This document shows, piece after piece, positions 32,280 through 41,605 of a DNA stretch of 64,000 nt (positions are counted from its first letter, which is position 1; each line of letters starts with the position of its first letter). This stretch comes from Siccirubricoccus sp. G192. Lineage in GTDB: Bacteria > Pseudomonadota > Alphaproteobacteria > Acetobacterales > Acetobacteraceae. The notes beneath the pieces were generated by a model, which saw only the letters and a list, made by a program, of their open reading frames with translations, was not told where the DNA came from and ran no database searches. Location: assembly GCF_019084075.1 (NCBI RefSeq), contig NZ_JAHREN010000001.1, forward strand, positions 4,676,501-4,740,500, given 5' to 3'. The translations under genes and the position numbers were made by a program.

Positions 32280-32702
32280 ATGCCTGCACGATCCGGCCGT
32301 CACCCTTATCTCGATATCTTCACCGCCAGCCTGGTACCCTCCATGCAGCGCGGCCCGGGGCATGCGAATGATCCGCCGCCGGTGGACCATCTGCTGCCGC
32401 TGACCGCGGCCACGCCGGAAACCCGCGCCCTGCTCGACCTGCTGGTCGGCGCCGACCACGATCTGCGCGTGGACCATGGCAGGGCCGCCGGCATCAACCT
32501 GGAACTGGCAGAGACGCGGCTCCGCCTGGCCGTGAACCGTGACGGCCCAAGCCAGGCCCTGGACTCGGCACTGGCCAGCATCGCCCGGGCGCGGGAGGAG
32601 ATGGCGAATGGCCGCCCCAGCCGCGCCTGTGCGGCGGTGACCGATGCGGTGCGTGCCGTCCTGCAAGCACCCCACGCCCGCCCGATCCCCGGGGCAGGCT
32701 GA
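32280..32702 (+). CDS. Hypothetical protein (140 aa)
   Basis: This soluble, mostly helical protein contains TRALLDLLVGADHDLRVDHG and an Ala-rich C-terminal half (QALDSALASIARAREEMANG). No signal peptide and no family recognised. It follows the binding-protein gene by about 105 bp. Coding is supported by even high-GC third positions only. Confidence 0.45.
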   Translation: MPARSGRHPYLDIFTASLVPSMQRGPGHANDPPPVDHLLPLTAATPETRALLDLLVGADHDLRVDHGRAAGINLELAETRLRLAVNRDGPSQALDSALASIARAREEMANGRPSRACAAVTDAVRAVLQAPHARPIPGAG

Positions 32703-32704
32703 GG

Positions 32705-32810
32705 GCCCCGATGACCATAGCGCCGTCAGGCGCGGAGGCCTGAATCGGCGCCCCAAAGGCCCCGATGACCGCAGCGCCGCCAGGCGCGGAAGTCTGAAGC
32801 GGCGCCCCGA
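32705..32810 (+). repeat. Short dispersed repeat, family B, tandem pair
   Basis: Two direct copies of about 53 bp: GGCCCCGATGACCATAGCGC ... GGAGGCCTGAATCGGCGCCC and GGCCCCGATGACCGCAGCGC ... GGAAGTCTGAAGCGGCGCCC. The centre of each forms a small GGCGC-type stem. They lie between two convergent genes. Confidence 0.75.
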
Positions 32811-32826
32811 ACAGCCAAAGGCCGGT

Positions 32827-34401
32827 TCAGCCGCCGACCGGCCCGCCTGCCTGCCGCAGCAGCCCGATCAGGGTGCTGCGCGGCGGCACCCCCGGCTGGA
32901 AGGAGGGCCAGCGCGTGCCCGGCCGCTCGAAGCGTGCCCCCGGTTCCGCGCCGGGGTGGCGGATGGCGGCGAAGAGCACCTCCCCATCCGGCGTCAGCGC
33001 CGCGCCGCCGACCGAGGCCGCGCGCGGCGCGCCATAGATCGGCAGCGGCACGCCACGGCTTGGCCCATCCAGGTCGCAGCCATAGAGCCCCTCCGCCTGC
33101 TGCCCCACCTGGCCGCCGCGATCGGTGCCGATCCAGGCCCGGCCGCGCGCATCGACCGCCACCGTATCCGGGTTCTCCGGCCAGGCGCTGCCCGCCGGCA
33201 GCCCGCCCTGGCCGTAATGCGCCAGCGGGTCGCGCGGGTCGCCGGCGGCGAAGAGCAGCAGGGCCGAGGCGGTATCGGCGCCGTCATCCCCGCCCGCCGC
33301 CGAAATCTCGATCACATGGCCGGAGGGCCGGGCCGAACTGCCATGGCAGGCCAGCAGCAGCCGCGGCCGGGTGGGGTCGAGGCCGAGGCCGGACGGCGTG
33401 TCCAACGGGCTGCCGCCCACCTGCCGGGCCGCGCCGGCCAGGTCGAGCAGGGCGGCGGTGCCCTGCGGCAGCGGCAGCCAGGCCAGCCGGTTCTCCTCCA
33501 GCCGCGCCACCGCGAGGCTGCCGGCATCCAGCGCCTCCTCGCCCGTCGCCGGCCCGGCGGAGACGAAGCGATAGAGGCAGCCGCCCACCCGCCGGTCGGT
33601 CATATAGACCACCGCGCGGCCATCCCGCGCCAGGGTCGCCGCCGCGTCGCCATGCGGGAAGCGGCCGAGCGCGGTGCGCTTCACCGGCACGGATTGCGGG
33701 TCGAAGGGGTTCAACTCCACCATCCAGCCGAAGCCGCCGGCATCGGCGAAGCGCGGGTCGACGCCAGCCAGCCGGGCCTGCCAGGGCCTGGGGTCGCCCT
33801 CGGCCAGCAGCAGCGTGCCCCAGGGGGTGACGCAACCACCCTGCGGCCCCAGCACGCCGATCACGCTGCCGCCCGCCGCCACCGGACCGGCCATGCGGCA
33901 GAGCGTGTCGGCGCCGAGACGGCGGCTCTGGAAGCCGCCATCCACCACCACCCAGCGGCCGCGCTGCTTCTCCAGGTTCAGCAGCGAGGCGCCCTGCATG
34001 GCGGCGGCCAGGGCCGGCCGGTCCTGCACCGCGCCCGAGGCCGGGGCAGGCCAGGCCATGGCGGGATCGACCGTAGGATGCACCACGGCCAGCACGGCGC
34101 GCGGCACGCCATCCGCCGCCTGGACCTGCGGCACCGCGATGCCGGCGACCCGCGCATCCCAGCCGAATTGCGCCGAGGCGCCCTCCGGCGTCACCGTCGC
34201 GGGGTTCCAGGGTGGCGCGTCGAAGGTCACGCGGTCGCCCCAGCGCAGCAGCGCGTCGCGCCGGTAGCCCCGTGCCACCGTATCGTCCTGCTTCACCGGC
34301 AGCGCCAGGGTATCGAGGTCGTTGCGGCGGATCTGCGCCCGGCCGGGGACCGGCAAGGCGAGGGCACCGGCGGCGGCGAGCAGATGGCGGCGATGGATCA
34401 T
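32827..34401 (-). CDS. PhoX-like (DUF839) secreted protein
   Basis: This 524-residue protein has a twin-arginine-type signal (MIHRRHLLAAAGALALPVPG). The body matches the PhoX/DUF839 beta-propeller family: VKQDDTVARGYRRDALLRWG, ATVTPEGASAQFGWD, GGCVTPWGTLLLAEGD, NPFDPQSVPVKRTALGRF, PDTVAVDARGRAWIGTD and LTPDGEVLFAAIRHPG. PhoX enzymes are calcium-dependent phosphatases exported by Tat; many DUF839 members have no shown activity. No Pho-box or phosphate transporter is nearby, so phosphatase function is inferred only from the family. Confidence 0.8.
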   Translation of the reverse strand: MIHRRHLLAAAGALALPVPGRAQIRRNDLDTLALPVKQDDTVARGYRRDALLRWGDRVTFDAPPWNPATVTPEGASAQFGWDARVAGIAVPQVQAADGVPRAVLAVVHPTVDPAMAWPAPASGAVQDRPALAAAMQGASLLNLEKQRGRWVVVDGGFQSRRLGADTLCRMAGPVAAGGSVIGVLGPQGGCVTPWGTLLLAEGDPRPWQARLAGVDPRFADAGGFGWMVELNPFDPQSVPVKRTALGRFPHGDAAATLARDGRAVVYMTDRRVGGCLYRFVSAGPATGEEALDAGSLAVARLEENRLAWLPLPQGTAALLDLAGAARQVGGSPLDTPSGLGLDPTRPRLLLACHGSSARPSGHVIEISAAGGDDGADTASALLLFAAGDPRDPLAHYGQGGLPAGSAWPENPDTVAVDARGRAWIGTDRGGQVGQQAEGLYGCDLDGPSRGVPLPIYGAPRAASVGGAALTPDGEVLFAAIRHPGAEPGARFERPGTRWPSFQPGVPPRSTLIGLLRQAGGPVGG

Positions 34402-34517
34402 CGCGGGGTCATACCAGGGGCAGCCAGGCGCAACCGATCAAATGCCCTTCACCCGCCGGGCGCGGCCTCCCTGCCCCGCCGGGTTTCCTTCGGATCTGGA
34501 CGAAAGGGCCCGGGGCG

Positions 34518-36833
34518 TCAGGCCGCCCCTTCCGCCACGACCGGCGGTGGCGCATGCACCGTGACCGGCGGCAGCGGCCCCTCCCAGCGTTCCACCTGCA
34601 CCAGGCAGGATTGCGCCGAGGGGCCCTGGCCGAGCCGCGAGGTGCCGATATCGGCGGTCAGCACATTCGGGTTGCCGTGGATGCACAGCGCGTCCGGGTC
34701 GCCTGCCGTGGCGGGGTCGTACCAGGCGCCGGTCGCCATGGCGGCCACGCCGCGCAGCATGTCGGGCTTCAGTCGTAGGCCGCCGAGACAGGCGCCGCGG
34801 GCATTGAAGACCCGCACGATGTCGCCCTCCGCCAGGCCGCGCGCGGCGGCATCCTCCGGGTTCATCAGGATCGGCTCGCGGCCCTGGATCTTGCCGGCCG
34901 CCGCGACGCGCCCGGGGTCGAGCTGGCCATGCAGCCGCGTCACCGGCTGGAAGGTGAGCAGATGCAGCGGATGATCCTGCGTCGCCCCGCCCAGCCATTC
35001 GCGCGGCTCGATCCAGACGGGGTGGCCGGGGCAGTCGTCATAGCGGAAGGAGGCGATGGTTTCGGAAAACAGCTCCACCTTGCCGGAGGGGGTGTCGAGC
35101 GGGTGCTCCTCCGGGTCGGCGGCGAATTCGGCGAATTGGGTGTATTCCTCGCCGGGCTCGATCGGCGGCACCTCGATATGGCCGGCCTTCCAGAAGCCGT
35201 CGAAATCCGGCGCCTCGAAGCCGAGCGGCGCGCAGGCTTGGCGCCAGCGCTCATAGAGGTGGCGCAGCCAGGCGCCCTCGTCGCGCTGCTCGGTGAAGCG
35301 GTCGCGGTAGCCGAGTTCCTCCGCCAGATCCGCCAGCATGTCCACGTCGTTGCGCGCCTGCCCCTGGGGCGGCACGGCCTGGTGCATGGCGCGGATGAAG
35401 CGGTCGCGCGAGCTGGAGGCGATGTCGTTCCGCTCCAGCGTGGTGGTGGCCGGCAGCACGATATCGGCGTGCCGCGCCACCGCCGTCCACCAGGGCTCCT
35501 GCACCACGACGGTCTCGGCCCGCGCCCAGGCGCGTTGCAGGCGCGGCAGGTCCTGGTGGTGGTGGAAGGGATTGCCGCCGGCCCACCAGATCATGCGGAT
35601 ATCCGGCAGGACGATGTCGCGGCCATTGTATTGCAGCACCCCGCCCGGCCGCTCCAGCATCTCGGTGACGCGGGCCACGGGGATATAGAGGCCGACCGGG
35701 TTGCGGATGCCTGGCCCGGAGACTGCCGGCAGGTCACGCCGCGGCGCGCCCATGCCGTTGGTGCTGCCATAGCCGAAGCCCACGCCCTGCCCCGGCTTGC
35801 CGATGGTCCCCAGCATGGCGGCGAGGGCGATCAGCATCCAATAGGGCTGCTCCCCGTACTCCGCCCGTTGCAGCGACCAGGCCGCGGTCAGCATGGTGGG
35901 CTTCTCCGCGCATTCCAGCGCCAGACGGCGGATGGTGGCGGCGGGGACGCCAGTGATGCCCTCGGCCCAGGCGGGCGTCTTCGGCGTGCCATCCGCCTCG
36001 CCCAGGATATAGGCGCGCAGCCTCTCCCAGCCGGTGCAATGTGTGGCGAGGAAGCTGCGGTCCTCCCGCCCCGCCTCCACCAGCACATGCGCCATGGCCA
36101 GCATCATGGCGGCGTCGCTGCCCGGGCGGATCGGCACCCATTCGGCGCCGAGCTCCGGCTCGGTGTCGCCGCGGAAGGGGGAGATATTGACCAGCCGCAC
36201 CCCTGCCGCGGCGGCCTGCCGCATCAGCGGCAGGTAGTCATGCCGCCCCATGCCGCCGGAGAGCACCAGCCCGTTCTTGGCGGCCAGCCCGCCGAAGCAG
36301 AGCATCAGCTTCGCGTGCCGGGCGATGGCCTGCCAATCCGTCATGCGGCCCAGCACCACCTCATTGGTGCCGAGGATATGCGGCAGCAGGGCCTGGGCCG
36401 TGGCATAGGAATAGGCATTGACCGAGGAGGTGAAGCCGCCGCCCTGGCCGAGGAAGCGCTGCAACTGCGTCTTGGCATGGTGGTAGCGCCCGGCCGAGGC
36501 CCAGCCATAGGAACCGGCATAGATCGCGGTGTCGCCATGCAGTGCGCGGGTCTGCCGGACCTCCTCGGCCAGCAGCCGCGTCACCCGGTCCCAGGAGACG
36601 GGCACGAAGGGATCGCCGCCGCGCAGGTGGCCGCGCCGCCGCCCTTCCAGCCAGCCCTGGCGGATATAAGGGCGGTCGATGCGGGAGGGGGCGTGGACCA
36701 CATCCGGCACCGCCTCGATCAGGCTGCCCGGGAAGGGGTCGGGGCCGAAGGGGCGGACGCCCACCACCCGGCCCTTCTCCACCACCGCGTCGAAATAGCC
36801 CCAATGCGAGGCCTGTGGCTTGATTTCGGTCAT
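34518..36833 (-). CDS. Molybdopterin oxidoreductase, biotin sulfoxide/TMAO reductase type
   Basis: This 771-residue protein of the DMSO reductase family has the BisC/TorA layout: SHWGYFDAVVEKGRVVGVRP at the N terminus with no [4Fe-4S] Cys motif, AGSYGWASAGRYHHAKTQLQ, and AYSYATAQALLPHILGTNEV, where the Ser is the expected Mo ligand. Later come WWAGGNPFHHHQDLPRL and a C-terminal molybdopterin domain (LTFQPVTRLHGQLDPGRVAA). There is no Tat signal, so it should be cytoplasmic and more BisC-like than TorA-like, perhaps reducing methionine or biotin sulfoxide. ATG at 36833 chosen. It lies downstream of glcDE on the same strand. Confidence 0.88.
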   Translation of the reverse strand: MTEIKPQASHWGYFDAVVEKGRVVGVRPFGPDPFPGSLIEAVPDVVHAPSRIDRPYIRQGWLEGRRRGHLRGGDPFVPVSWDRVTRLLAEEVRQTRALHGDTAIYAGSYGWASAGRYHHAKTQLQRFLGQGGGFTSSVNAYSYATAQALLPHILGTNEVVLGRMTDWQAIARHAKLMLCFGGLAAKNGLVLSGGMGRHDYLPLMRQAAAAGVRLVNISPFRGDTEPELGAEWVPIRPGSDAAMMLAMAHVLVEAGREDRSFLATHCTGWERLRAYILGEADGTPKTPAWAEGITGVPAATIRRLALECAEKPTMLTAAWSLQRAEYGEQPYWMLIALAAMLGTIGKPGQGVGFGYGSTNGMGAPRRDLPAVSGPGIRNPVGLYIPVARVTEMLERPGGVLQYNGRDIVLPDIRMIWWAGGNPFHHHQDLPRLQRAWARAETVVVQEPWWTAVARHADIVLPATTTLERNDIASSSRDRFIRAMHQAVPPQGQARNDVDMLADLAEELGYRDRFTEQRDEGAWLRHLYERWRQACAPLGFEAPDFDGFWKAGHIEVPPIEPGEEYTQFAEFAADPEEHPLDTPSGKVELFSETIASFRYDDCPGHPVWIEPREWLGGATQDHPLHLLTFQPVTRLHGQLDPGRVAAAGKIQGREPILMNPEDAAARGLAEGDIVRVFNARGACLGGLRLKPDMLRGVAAMATGAWYDPATAGDPDALCIHGNPNVLTADIGTSRLGQGPSAQSCLVQVERWEGPLPPVTVHAPPPVVAEGAA

Positions 36834-36918
36834 GCGGCGTTTCCCTGGCTGGCCGAGGAAGGTGCCACCAGGGGGGGGCGGGGCGTCCACCCGGGGCGGG
36901 CCGCCGCCCCGCAGCGAC

Positions 36919-38112
36919 CTACAGCCCCGCCCGCATCCGCCCTGGATTCAGCACGCCCTGCGGGTCCAACGCCGCCTTCACCCGGCGGCCGATGGCGGCC
37001 AGCGGGGCCGGCTCCTCCGGCAGCACCGCCACGGCGGCGCGCAGCGGCTCCGGCGCCCGGAACAGGGTGAAGCCGCCGCGCGAGGCCGCCGCCGCTGCCA
37101 TCACGGCGGCATGCGCCTTGGGCGTCGCCGGGCCGGCGGCCCAGACCAGGCCGCCACCCCAGTCGAGCAGCAGCCGGGCCCCGAAAGCCTGCCGCAGCGC
37201 CGCCGCCACGGTGGGGCCGGCGGTGGGTTGGACCGAGACGCGCCAGACCGCATCCGCCGCCGCCGCGCGGAGCAGGCCGGCATCGCCCACCGCGCGCCAG
37301 AGCGGGCGGCTGGTGGCCTCGTCCAGCACCGTGCCGCCGAGTTCCTCCCGCAACCGGCGGAGCCGATAGGCGACGAACTCGGAAAACTCCTCGATCCGCA
37401 GCAGGGCGACGGGGCCGGAGAGGCCGAAATCCGCCGCGCCCGCCGGCAGCAGGGCCGCGCCGGAGACGCCGTAGGGGCTGCCCAGCCCGGCGGAAAGCAC
37501 CGCCACCCCCGCCGCCAGGTCCCGCACCGGCACCGCGAGGGTCCCCACCGCAGGCGGCGCCGGCAGCACCTTCAGCGTGATCTCGGTCAGCACGCCGAGC
37601 GTGCCATGGCTGCCGGTGAGCAGCTTGCAGAGATCGAGGCCGGTGACGTTCTTCAGCACCCGCCCGCCGCTGCGGAACACCTCGCCGCGCCCGTCCACCG
37701 CGCGGATGCCCATGACATGGTCGCGCATGGCGCCCCAGGCGATGCGACGTGGGCCGGAGAGGTTGGTGGCCACCACGCCGCCCAGCGTCGCCGGCCGGTC
37801 GGTGCCGAAGAGGGCCGAGAGGTCGGGCGGCTCGGCGATCAGGTGCTGGCCGTGCCCGGCCAGCGCCGCCTCGATCTCCGGCAGCGGCGTGCCGGCCCAG
37901 GCCGAGAGGATCAGCTCCTGCGGCCGGTGCAGGGTGATGCCGGTGAGGTTGCGCAGCGACAGGGCGCGGGCCGCCTGCACCGGCCGCAGCAGGGCGCGCT
38001 TGGTGCCGTTGCCCTCGATCGAGAGCGGCTCCCTCGCCGCCGCCGCGGCGGCGACGATGGCGGCGACGCCGGCCTCGGTATCCGGCGCCTCGGTGTCGAG
38101 GGCGGCGCTCAT
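36919..38112 (-). CDS. glcE: Glycolate oxidase FAD-binding subunit
   Basis: This 397-residue subunit has an FAD-binding PCMH domain: EPLSIEGNGTKRALLRP, RPATLGGVVATNLSGPRRIA and VKNVTGLDLCKLLTGSHGTL-like sequence (here VLKNVTGLDLCKLLTGSHGT). It ends LDPQGVLNPGRM. With GlcD it forms the flavin part of the membrane-associated glycolate dehydrogenase that makes glyoxylate. Its ATG overlaps the glcD stop (ATGA). The iron-sulfur subunit GlcF is not adjacent. Confidence 0.9.
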   Translation of the reverse strand: MSAALDTEAPDTEAGVAAIVAAAAAAREPLSIEGNGTKRALLRPVQAARALSLRNLTGITLHRPQELILSAWAGTPLPEIEAALAGHGQHLIAEPPDLSALFGTDRPATLGGVVATNLSGPRRIAWGAMRDHVMGIRAVDGRGEVFRSGGRVLKNVTGLDLCKLLTGSHGTLGVLTEITLKVLPAPPAVGTLAVPVRDLAAGVAVLSAGLGSPYGVSGAALLPAGAADFGLSGPVALLRIEEFSEFVAYRLRRLREELGGTVLDEATSRPLWRAVGDAGLLRAAAADAVWRVSVQPTAGPTVAAALRQAFGARLLLDWGGGLVWAAGPATPKAHAAVMAAAAASRGGFTLFRAPEPLRAAVAVLPEEPAPLAAIGRRVKAALDPQGVLNPGRMRAGL

Positions 38113-39566
38113 GCGGCCCGCGGCAGGGTGGGCGCGAAGGCGGGGTTGCCCTCCAGCGGGAAGACCTTGGCCGGGTTCAGCAGCCAGTCCGGGTCGAAGG
38201 CCGATTTCACCGCGCGTTGCAGGTCGAGTTCCTTCGCCGTGAATTGCACGCCCATCAGGTCGCGCTTCTCCACGCCGACGCCATGCTCGCCAGTGAGGCA
38301 GCCGCCGACCTCGACGCAGAGCGTCAGGATATCGGCGCCGAATTGCTCGGCCTTGGCGAAGCTGGCGGGGTCGTTGGCGTCGAACATGATGAGCGGGTGC
38401 AGGTTGCCGTCGCCGGCATGGAAGATATTCGCCACCTGCAGCCCGTATTGCTCCGACATCTCGCCGATGCGGCGCAGCACGGAGGGGAGTTCCCCAGTGG
38501 GGATGGTGCCGTCCATGCAGAGATAGTCGGGGCTGATGCGGCCCACCGCCCCGAAGGCGCCCTTGCGGCCCTTCCAGATCGCCACGGATTCCTCGGCGGT
38601 CTGCGCCACGCGCAGGCTGATCGGGTCGAAGCGGGTGCAGATCTCCTTCAGCTTGCCGAGCAGCAGGTCCTGCTCCGCGACGCTGCCCTCGACCTCGATG
38701 ATGAGCATCGCCTCGGCATCCAGCGGGTAGCCGGCATGGGCGAAGGCTTCGCAGGCATGGATGGCGGGGCGGTCCATGAATTCCAGCGCGACGGGGATGA
38801 TGCCGCTGCCGATGATGGCATCCACCGCCTGGCCGGCGATCTCGTTCGAGCGGAAGGCGGCCAGCATGGCCCGCGCCCCCTCCGGGCCGCGCAGGATGCG
38901 CACCGTGACCTCGGTGACGACGGCGAGCTGCCCCTCGCTGCCGGTCAGCAGGCCGAGCCAGTCGAGCCCCGCGGCATCCAGGTGGCGGCCGCCGATCTCG
39001 AAGACCTCGCCCTCGATCGTCACCAGCTTGAGGCCTAGCAGGTTGTTGGCTGTGACGCCGTATTTCAGGCAATGCGCGCCGCCGGAATTCATGCTGACAT
39101 TGCCGCCGATCATGCAGGCCAACTGGCTGGAGGGGTCGGGCGCGTAGAAGAACCCGTCCGCCTCGACGTATTTGGTGATGCCGAGATTGGTGACGCCGGC
39201 CTCAACCACCGCCAGGCGGTTGGCGTAGTCCACCTCCAGGATGCGGTTCATGCGCATCAGGCCGAGCACCACCGCATCCGCCAGCGGCAGGGCGCCGCCG
39301 GAAAGGCTCGTGCCGGCGCCGCGCGGCACCACGCGGATGCCCATGCCATGGCAATAGCGCAGTAGCGCCGCCACCTGTTCGGTGGTGTTCGGCAGCACCA
39401 CGGCGAGCGGCGGCTGGCGATAGGCCGAAAGCCCGTCCGTCTCATAGGGCTTGAGGCGCAGCGGCTCGCTGATGACGCCGTCGCCGGGCAGGATGGCATG
39501 CAGCGCGGCCACGATCTCCTCGCGGCGGGCCAGCACCTCGGGTTTGGGATCGGGCAGCCTGATCAC
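38109..39566 (-). CDS. glcD: Glycolate oxidase subunit GlcD
   Basis: This 485-residue FAD-linked oxidase oxidises glycolate (or D-lactate) to the 2-oxoacid. It has the FAD domain VVPRGAGTSLSGGALPLADA and PSSQLACMIGGNVSMNSGGA, then the catalytic C-terminal domain with NIFHAGDGNLHPLIMFD and GGCLTGEHGVGVEKRDLM. The GTG start at 39566 (VIRLPDPK) is the family-consistent N terminus. glcE follows with a 4-bp overlap. Confidence 0.92.
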   Translation of the reverse strand: MIRLPDPKPEVLARREEIVAALHAILPGDGVISEPLRLKPYETDGLSAYRQPPLAVVLPNTTEQVAALLRYCHGMGIRVVPRGAGTSLSGGALPLADAVVLGLMRMNRILEVDYANRLAVVEAGVTNLGITKYVEADGFFYAPDPSSQLACMIGGNVSMNSGGAHCLKYGVTANNLLGLKLVTIEGEVFEIGGRHLDAAGLDWLGLLTGSEGQLAVVTEVTVRILRGPEGARAMLAAFRSNEIAGQAVDAIIGSGIIPVALEFMDRPAIHACEAFAHAGYPLDAEAMLIIEVEGSVAEQDLLLGKLKEICTRFDPISLRVAQTAEESVAIWKGRKGAFGAVGRISPDYLCMDGTIPTGELPSVLRRIGEMSEQYGLQVANIFHAGDGNLHPLIMFDANDPASFAKAEQFGADILTLCVEVGGCLTGEHGVGVEKRDLMGVQFTAKELDLQRAVKSAFDPDWLLNPAKVFPLEGNPAFAPTLPRAA

Positions 39567-39719
39567 GACCGTTGCTCCTGTGATGCCGGGAAAATGGGCC
39601 GGCCCGGGGGCGGCGGCAAGCACCCACTGCCGGTCTCCCTTTGGCCTCCCTTTGGCCGGGCTTGCCCCGGCGGGGCGGCGCGGCCAATCTCCGCCGCCAC
39701 CGCATCCCGGGAGACGCCC

Positions 39720-40079
39720 TTGCCTGTGCTTCGCATGCTGCTGCTCGCCGCCGCCCTCTGCGGCCTGGCCCTGCCCGCCGGCGCCCAGATCCGCGAGGGC
39801 GCCTATCAGGTGGAGGGGCAGAACCCGGATGGCACCACCTATGGCGGCGTCTTCATGCTGCAGGAAGCGGCGGGCGCGAGCTGGCTCGCGACCTGGCAGG
39901 TGGCCGATGTGCGCCTGGTCGGCCTCGGGCTGATCCAGGGCGGCGTGCTGGCCGTATCCTTCGTGGTGAACGGCAGGCCGGGCATCGCCGCCTATGAGGT
40001 GGAGGCGGACGGCTCGCTGCGCGGAAGCTGGACCACCGGCGGCGGCCTCGGCACCGAGATCCTGAAACCCCACCAGTAG
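39720..40079 (+). CDS. Small secreted protein (119 aa)
   Basis: The protein has a signal peptide ending AGAQ (RMLLLAAALCGLALPAGAQ) followed by a compact beta-rich body (IREGAYQVEGQNPDGTTYGG, then GSLRGSWTTGGGLGTEIL) of repeated Gly-rich turns. TTG at 39720 is chosen because GGGAGA lies at the right distance and it adds an Arg to the signal; GTG 39726 or ATG 39735 are alternatives. Function unknown. Confidence 0.6.
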   Translation: MPVLRMLLLAAALCGLALPAGAQIREGAYQVEGQNPDGTTYGGVFMLQEAAGASWLATWQVADVRLVGLGLIQGGVLAVSFVVNGRPGIAAYEVEADGSLRGSWTTGGGLGTEILKPHQ

Positions 40080-40094
40080 AGCCAGCCGAACGCG

Positions 40095-40125
40095 AAAAGC
40101 CGCCGCGGCGATGCCGGCGGCGGCT
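40095..40125 (-). terminator. Probable terminator downstream of rpmJ
   Basis: On the minus strand AGCCGCCGC (arms 40117-40125 and 40098-40106) is followed by a short T-run (TTTT opposite 40095-40098). A second GC-rich stem (CCCCGGGCCA/TGGCCCGGGG) lies at about 40143-40164 just upstream. Confidence 0.45.
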
Positions 40126-40169
40126 GCGAACCACCCGAGGCCCCCGGGCCAGGTGGCCCGGGGCAGGCT

Positions 40170-40295
40170 TCAGCCCTGGCGGGCCTTCAGCCGGGGGTTC
40201 TTCTTGTTCAGCACGTAGAGCCGGCCGCGGCGGCGCACCACCACGCAGTTCTTGTCGCGCGTCTTCGCGGTCTTCAGGCTGTTGCGGATCTTCAT
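40170..40295 (-). CDS. rpmJ: 50S ribosomal protein L36, long (type B-like) form
   Basis: The 41-residue protein reads MKIRNSLKTAKTRDKNCVVV then RRRGRLYVLNKKNPRLKARQ and G. It is the extended L36 of alphaproteobacteria. It keeps only one Cys (KNCVVV), so the zinc ribbon of Zn-binding L36 is absent (the C-minus form made for low zinc). Very small and highly basic. It is alone on the minus strand with a stem-loop downstream. Confidence 0.95.
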   Translation of the reverse strand: MKIRNSLKTAKTRDKNCVVVRRRGRLYVLNKKNPRLKARQG

Positions 40296-40371
40296 GGCGG
40301 CAGTCCTTGGAAGGCGGTCGCGTCTAAGGGCGGGGTCCGGTCTTGTCAACCGCTGGGGCTGGTCGCGCAGC

Positions 40372-41575
40372 CTATTCCGCCGCCAGCTTCAGGAAGCCGT
40401 CGCGGGTCTGGGGCAGCTTGCGGCCGAGGATCTGCTCCGCCACCTGGGTCCGCAGCACCTGCGCCGTGCCGCCGGCGATGGCGAACATCCGGGCATCCCG
40501 CACATAGCGCTCCATCGGGTTCTCCCGGCTATAGCCGGCGGCACCCCAGACCTGCAGCGCCATATTGGTGACCTCGATGGCGGAATCCGCGGCCAGCACC
40601 TTGGCCTGGGCGGCGGCCAGCCGGTCCGGGAAGCCGTTCGGCCCGGCGCTGCGGGCGGCGCGCCAGACCAGGGCGCGGGCGGCCTCCAGCCTGATCGACA
40701 TATCCGCCAGCATCCAGCCGAGGCCCTGGGAATCCGGCGATTGGCCGGCCGAATTGCTGCCGCCGCTGCGCGAATTCCAGCGCATGGCCATAGGCGCCGG
40801 CGGCCAAGCCCAGCGCCACCGTGGCGGCGCCGACCCGCTGGCCGTTATAGGCATCCATCAGCCGCCCGAAGCCGCGCGCGGCGCCGCCCGGCGGGCGCAG
40901 CATCATGGCATCCGGCACCTCCAGCCCCTGGAAGCGGATCTCCGCCTCCGGCATGCCCTTCAGCCCCATGGAGGGGATGCGGCGGTGGATCAGCAGGCCG
41001 GGCGGATCCCCCGCCCCGTTCCGCACCACCAGGAAGCCGCCGATGCCGCGGTCCTGCCCGGCCTCGACCATGCGGGCGAAGATCAGGTGCAGGCGGGAGA
41101 TGCCGCCCCCGGTGATCCAGTGCTTCACCCCGTCGATCACCCAGGTATCGCCATGCCGCACCGCCCGGGTGGTCATCTCGGTGGCGGCGGAGCCAGCCTC
41201 GGGCTCGGTGATGCAGATTGCCGGCTTGTCGCCGGCCAGCACCAGATCGGCAGCGATCCGCTTCTGTTGCGGCGTGCCATAGGCCATGACGGCGCCGAGC
41301 GCGCCCATATTGGCCTCCACCGCGATGCGGCCGCAGACGGCGCAGGCCCGCGAGAATTCCTCGATCACCAGCACGGCGTCGAAATAGGAAAGGCCCGGCC
41401 CGCCCCATTCCTTCGGGATGGTGAGGCCGAGGAAGCCCGCCTCGGTCATCAGGCGGACCATCGGCCAGGGATATTGCTCGGTGCGGTCCGTCTCGGCGGC
41501 CTGGGCCGCGGCCTCCCGCGCCAATTCGCGGGCGCGGTCGCGCAGGTGCTGCTGCTCCGGGGTCAGGCCGTCCAT
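40372..41575 (-). CDS. Acyl-CoA dehydrogenase family protein (one-base frameshift)
   Basis: This protein of about 400 residues has the flavin-binding acyl-CoA dehydrogenase fold: MTEAGFLGLTIPKEWGGPGL, ICITEPEAGSAATEMTTRAV, KHWITGGGISRLHLIFARM, and a C-terminal helical part (VWGAAGYSRENPMERYVRDA). The frame breaks at 40734-40735, where one C too many follows GRPIA; with one base removed it continues DSQGLGWMLADMSI. The Glu that acts as base in EGT-type enzymes is not present (AGGTAQ), so either the base lies elsewhere or the enzyme is atypical. It starts 30 bp after the oxyR stop. Confidence 0.85.
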
Positions 41576-41605
41576 TGCCGCGTTTCCTCCTTGTCTCGCT
41601 TCGGG

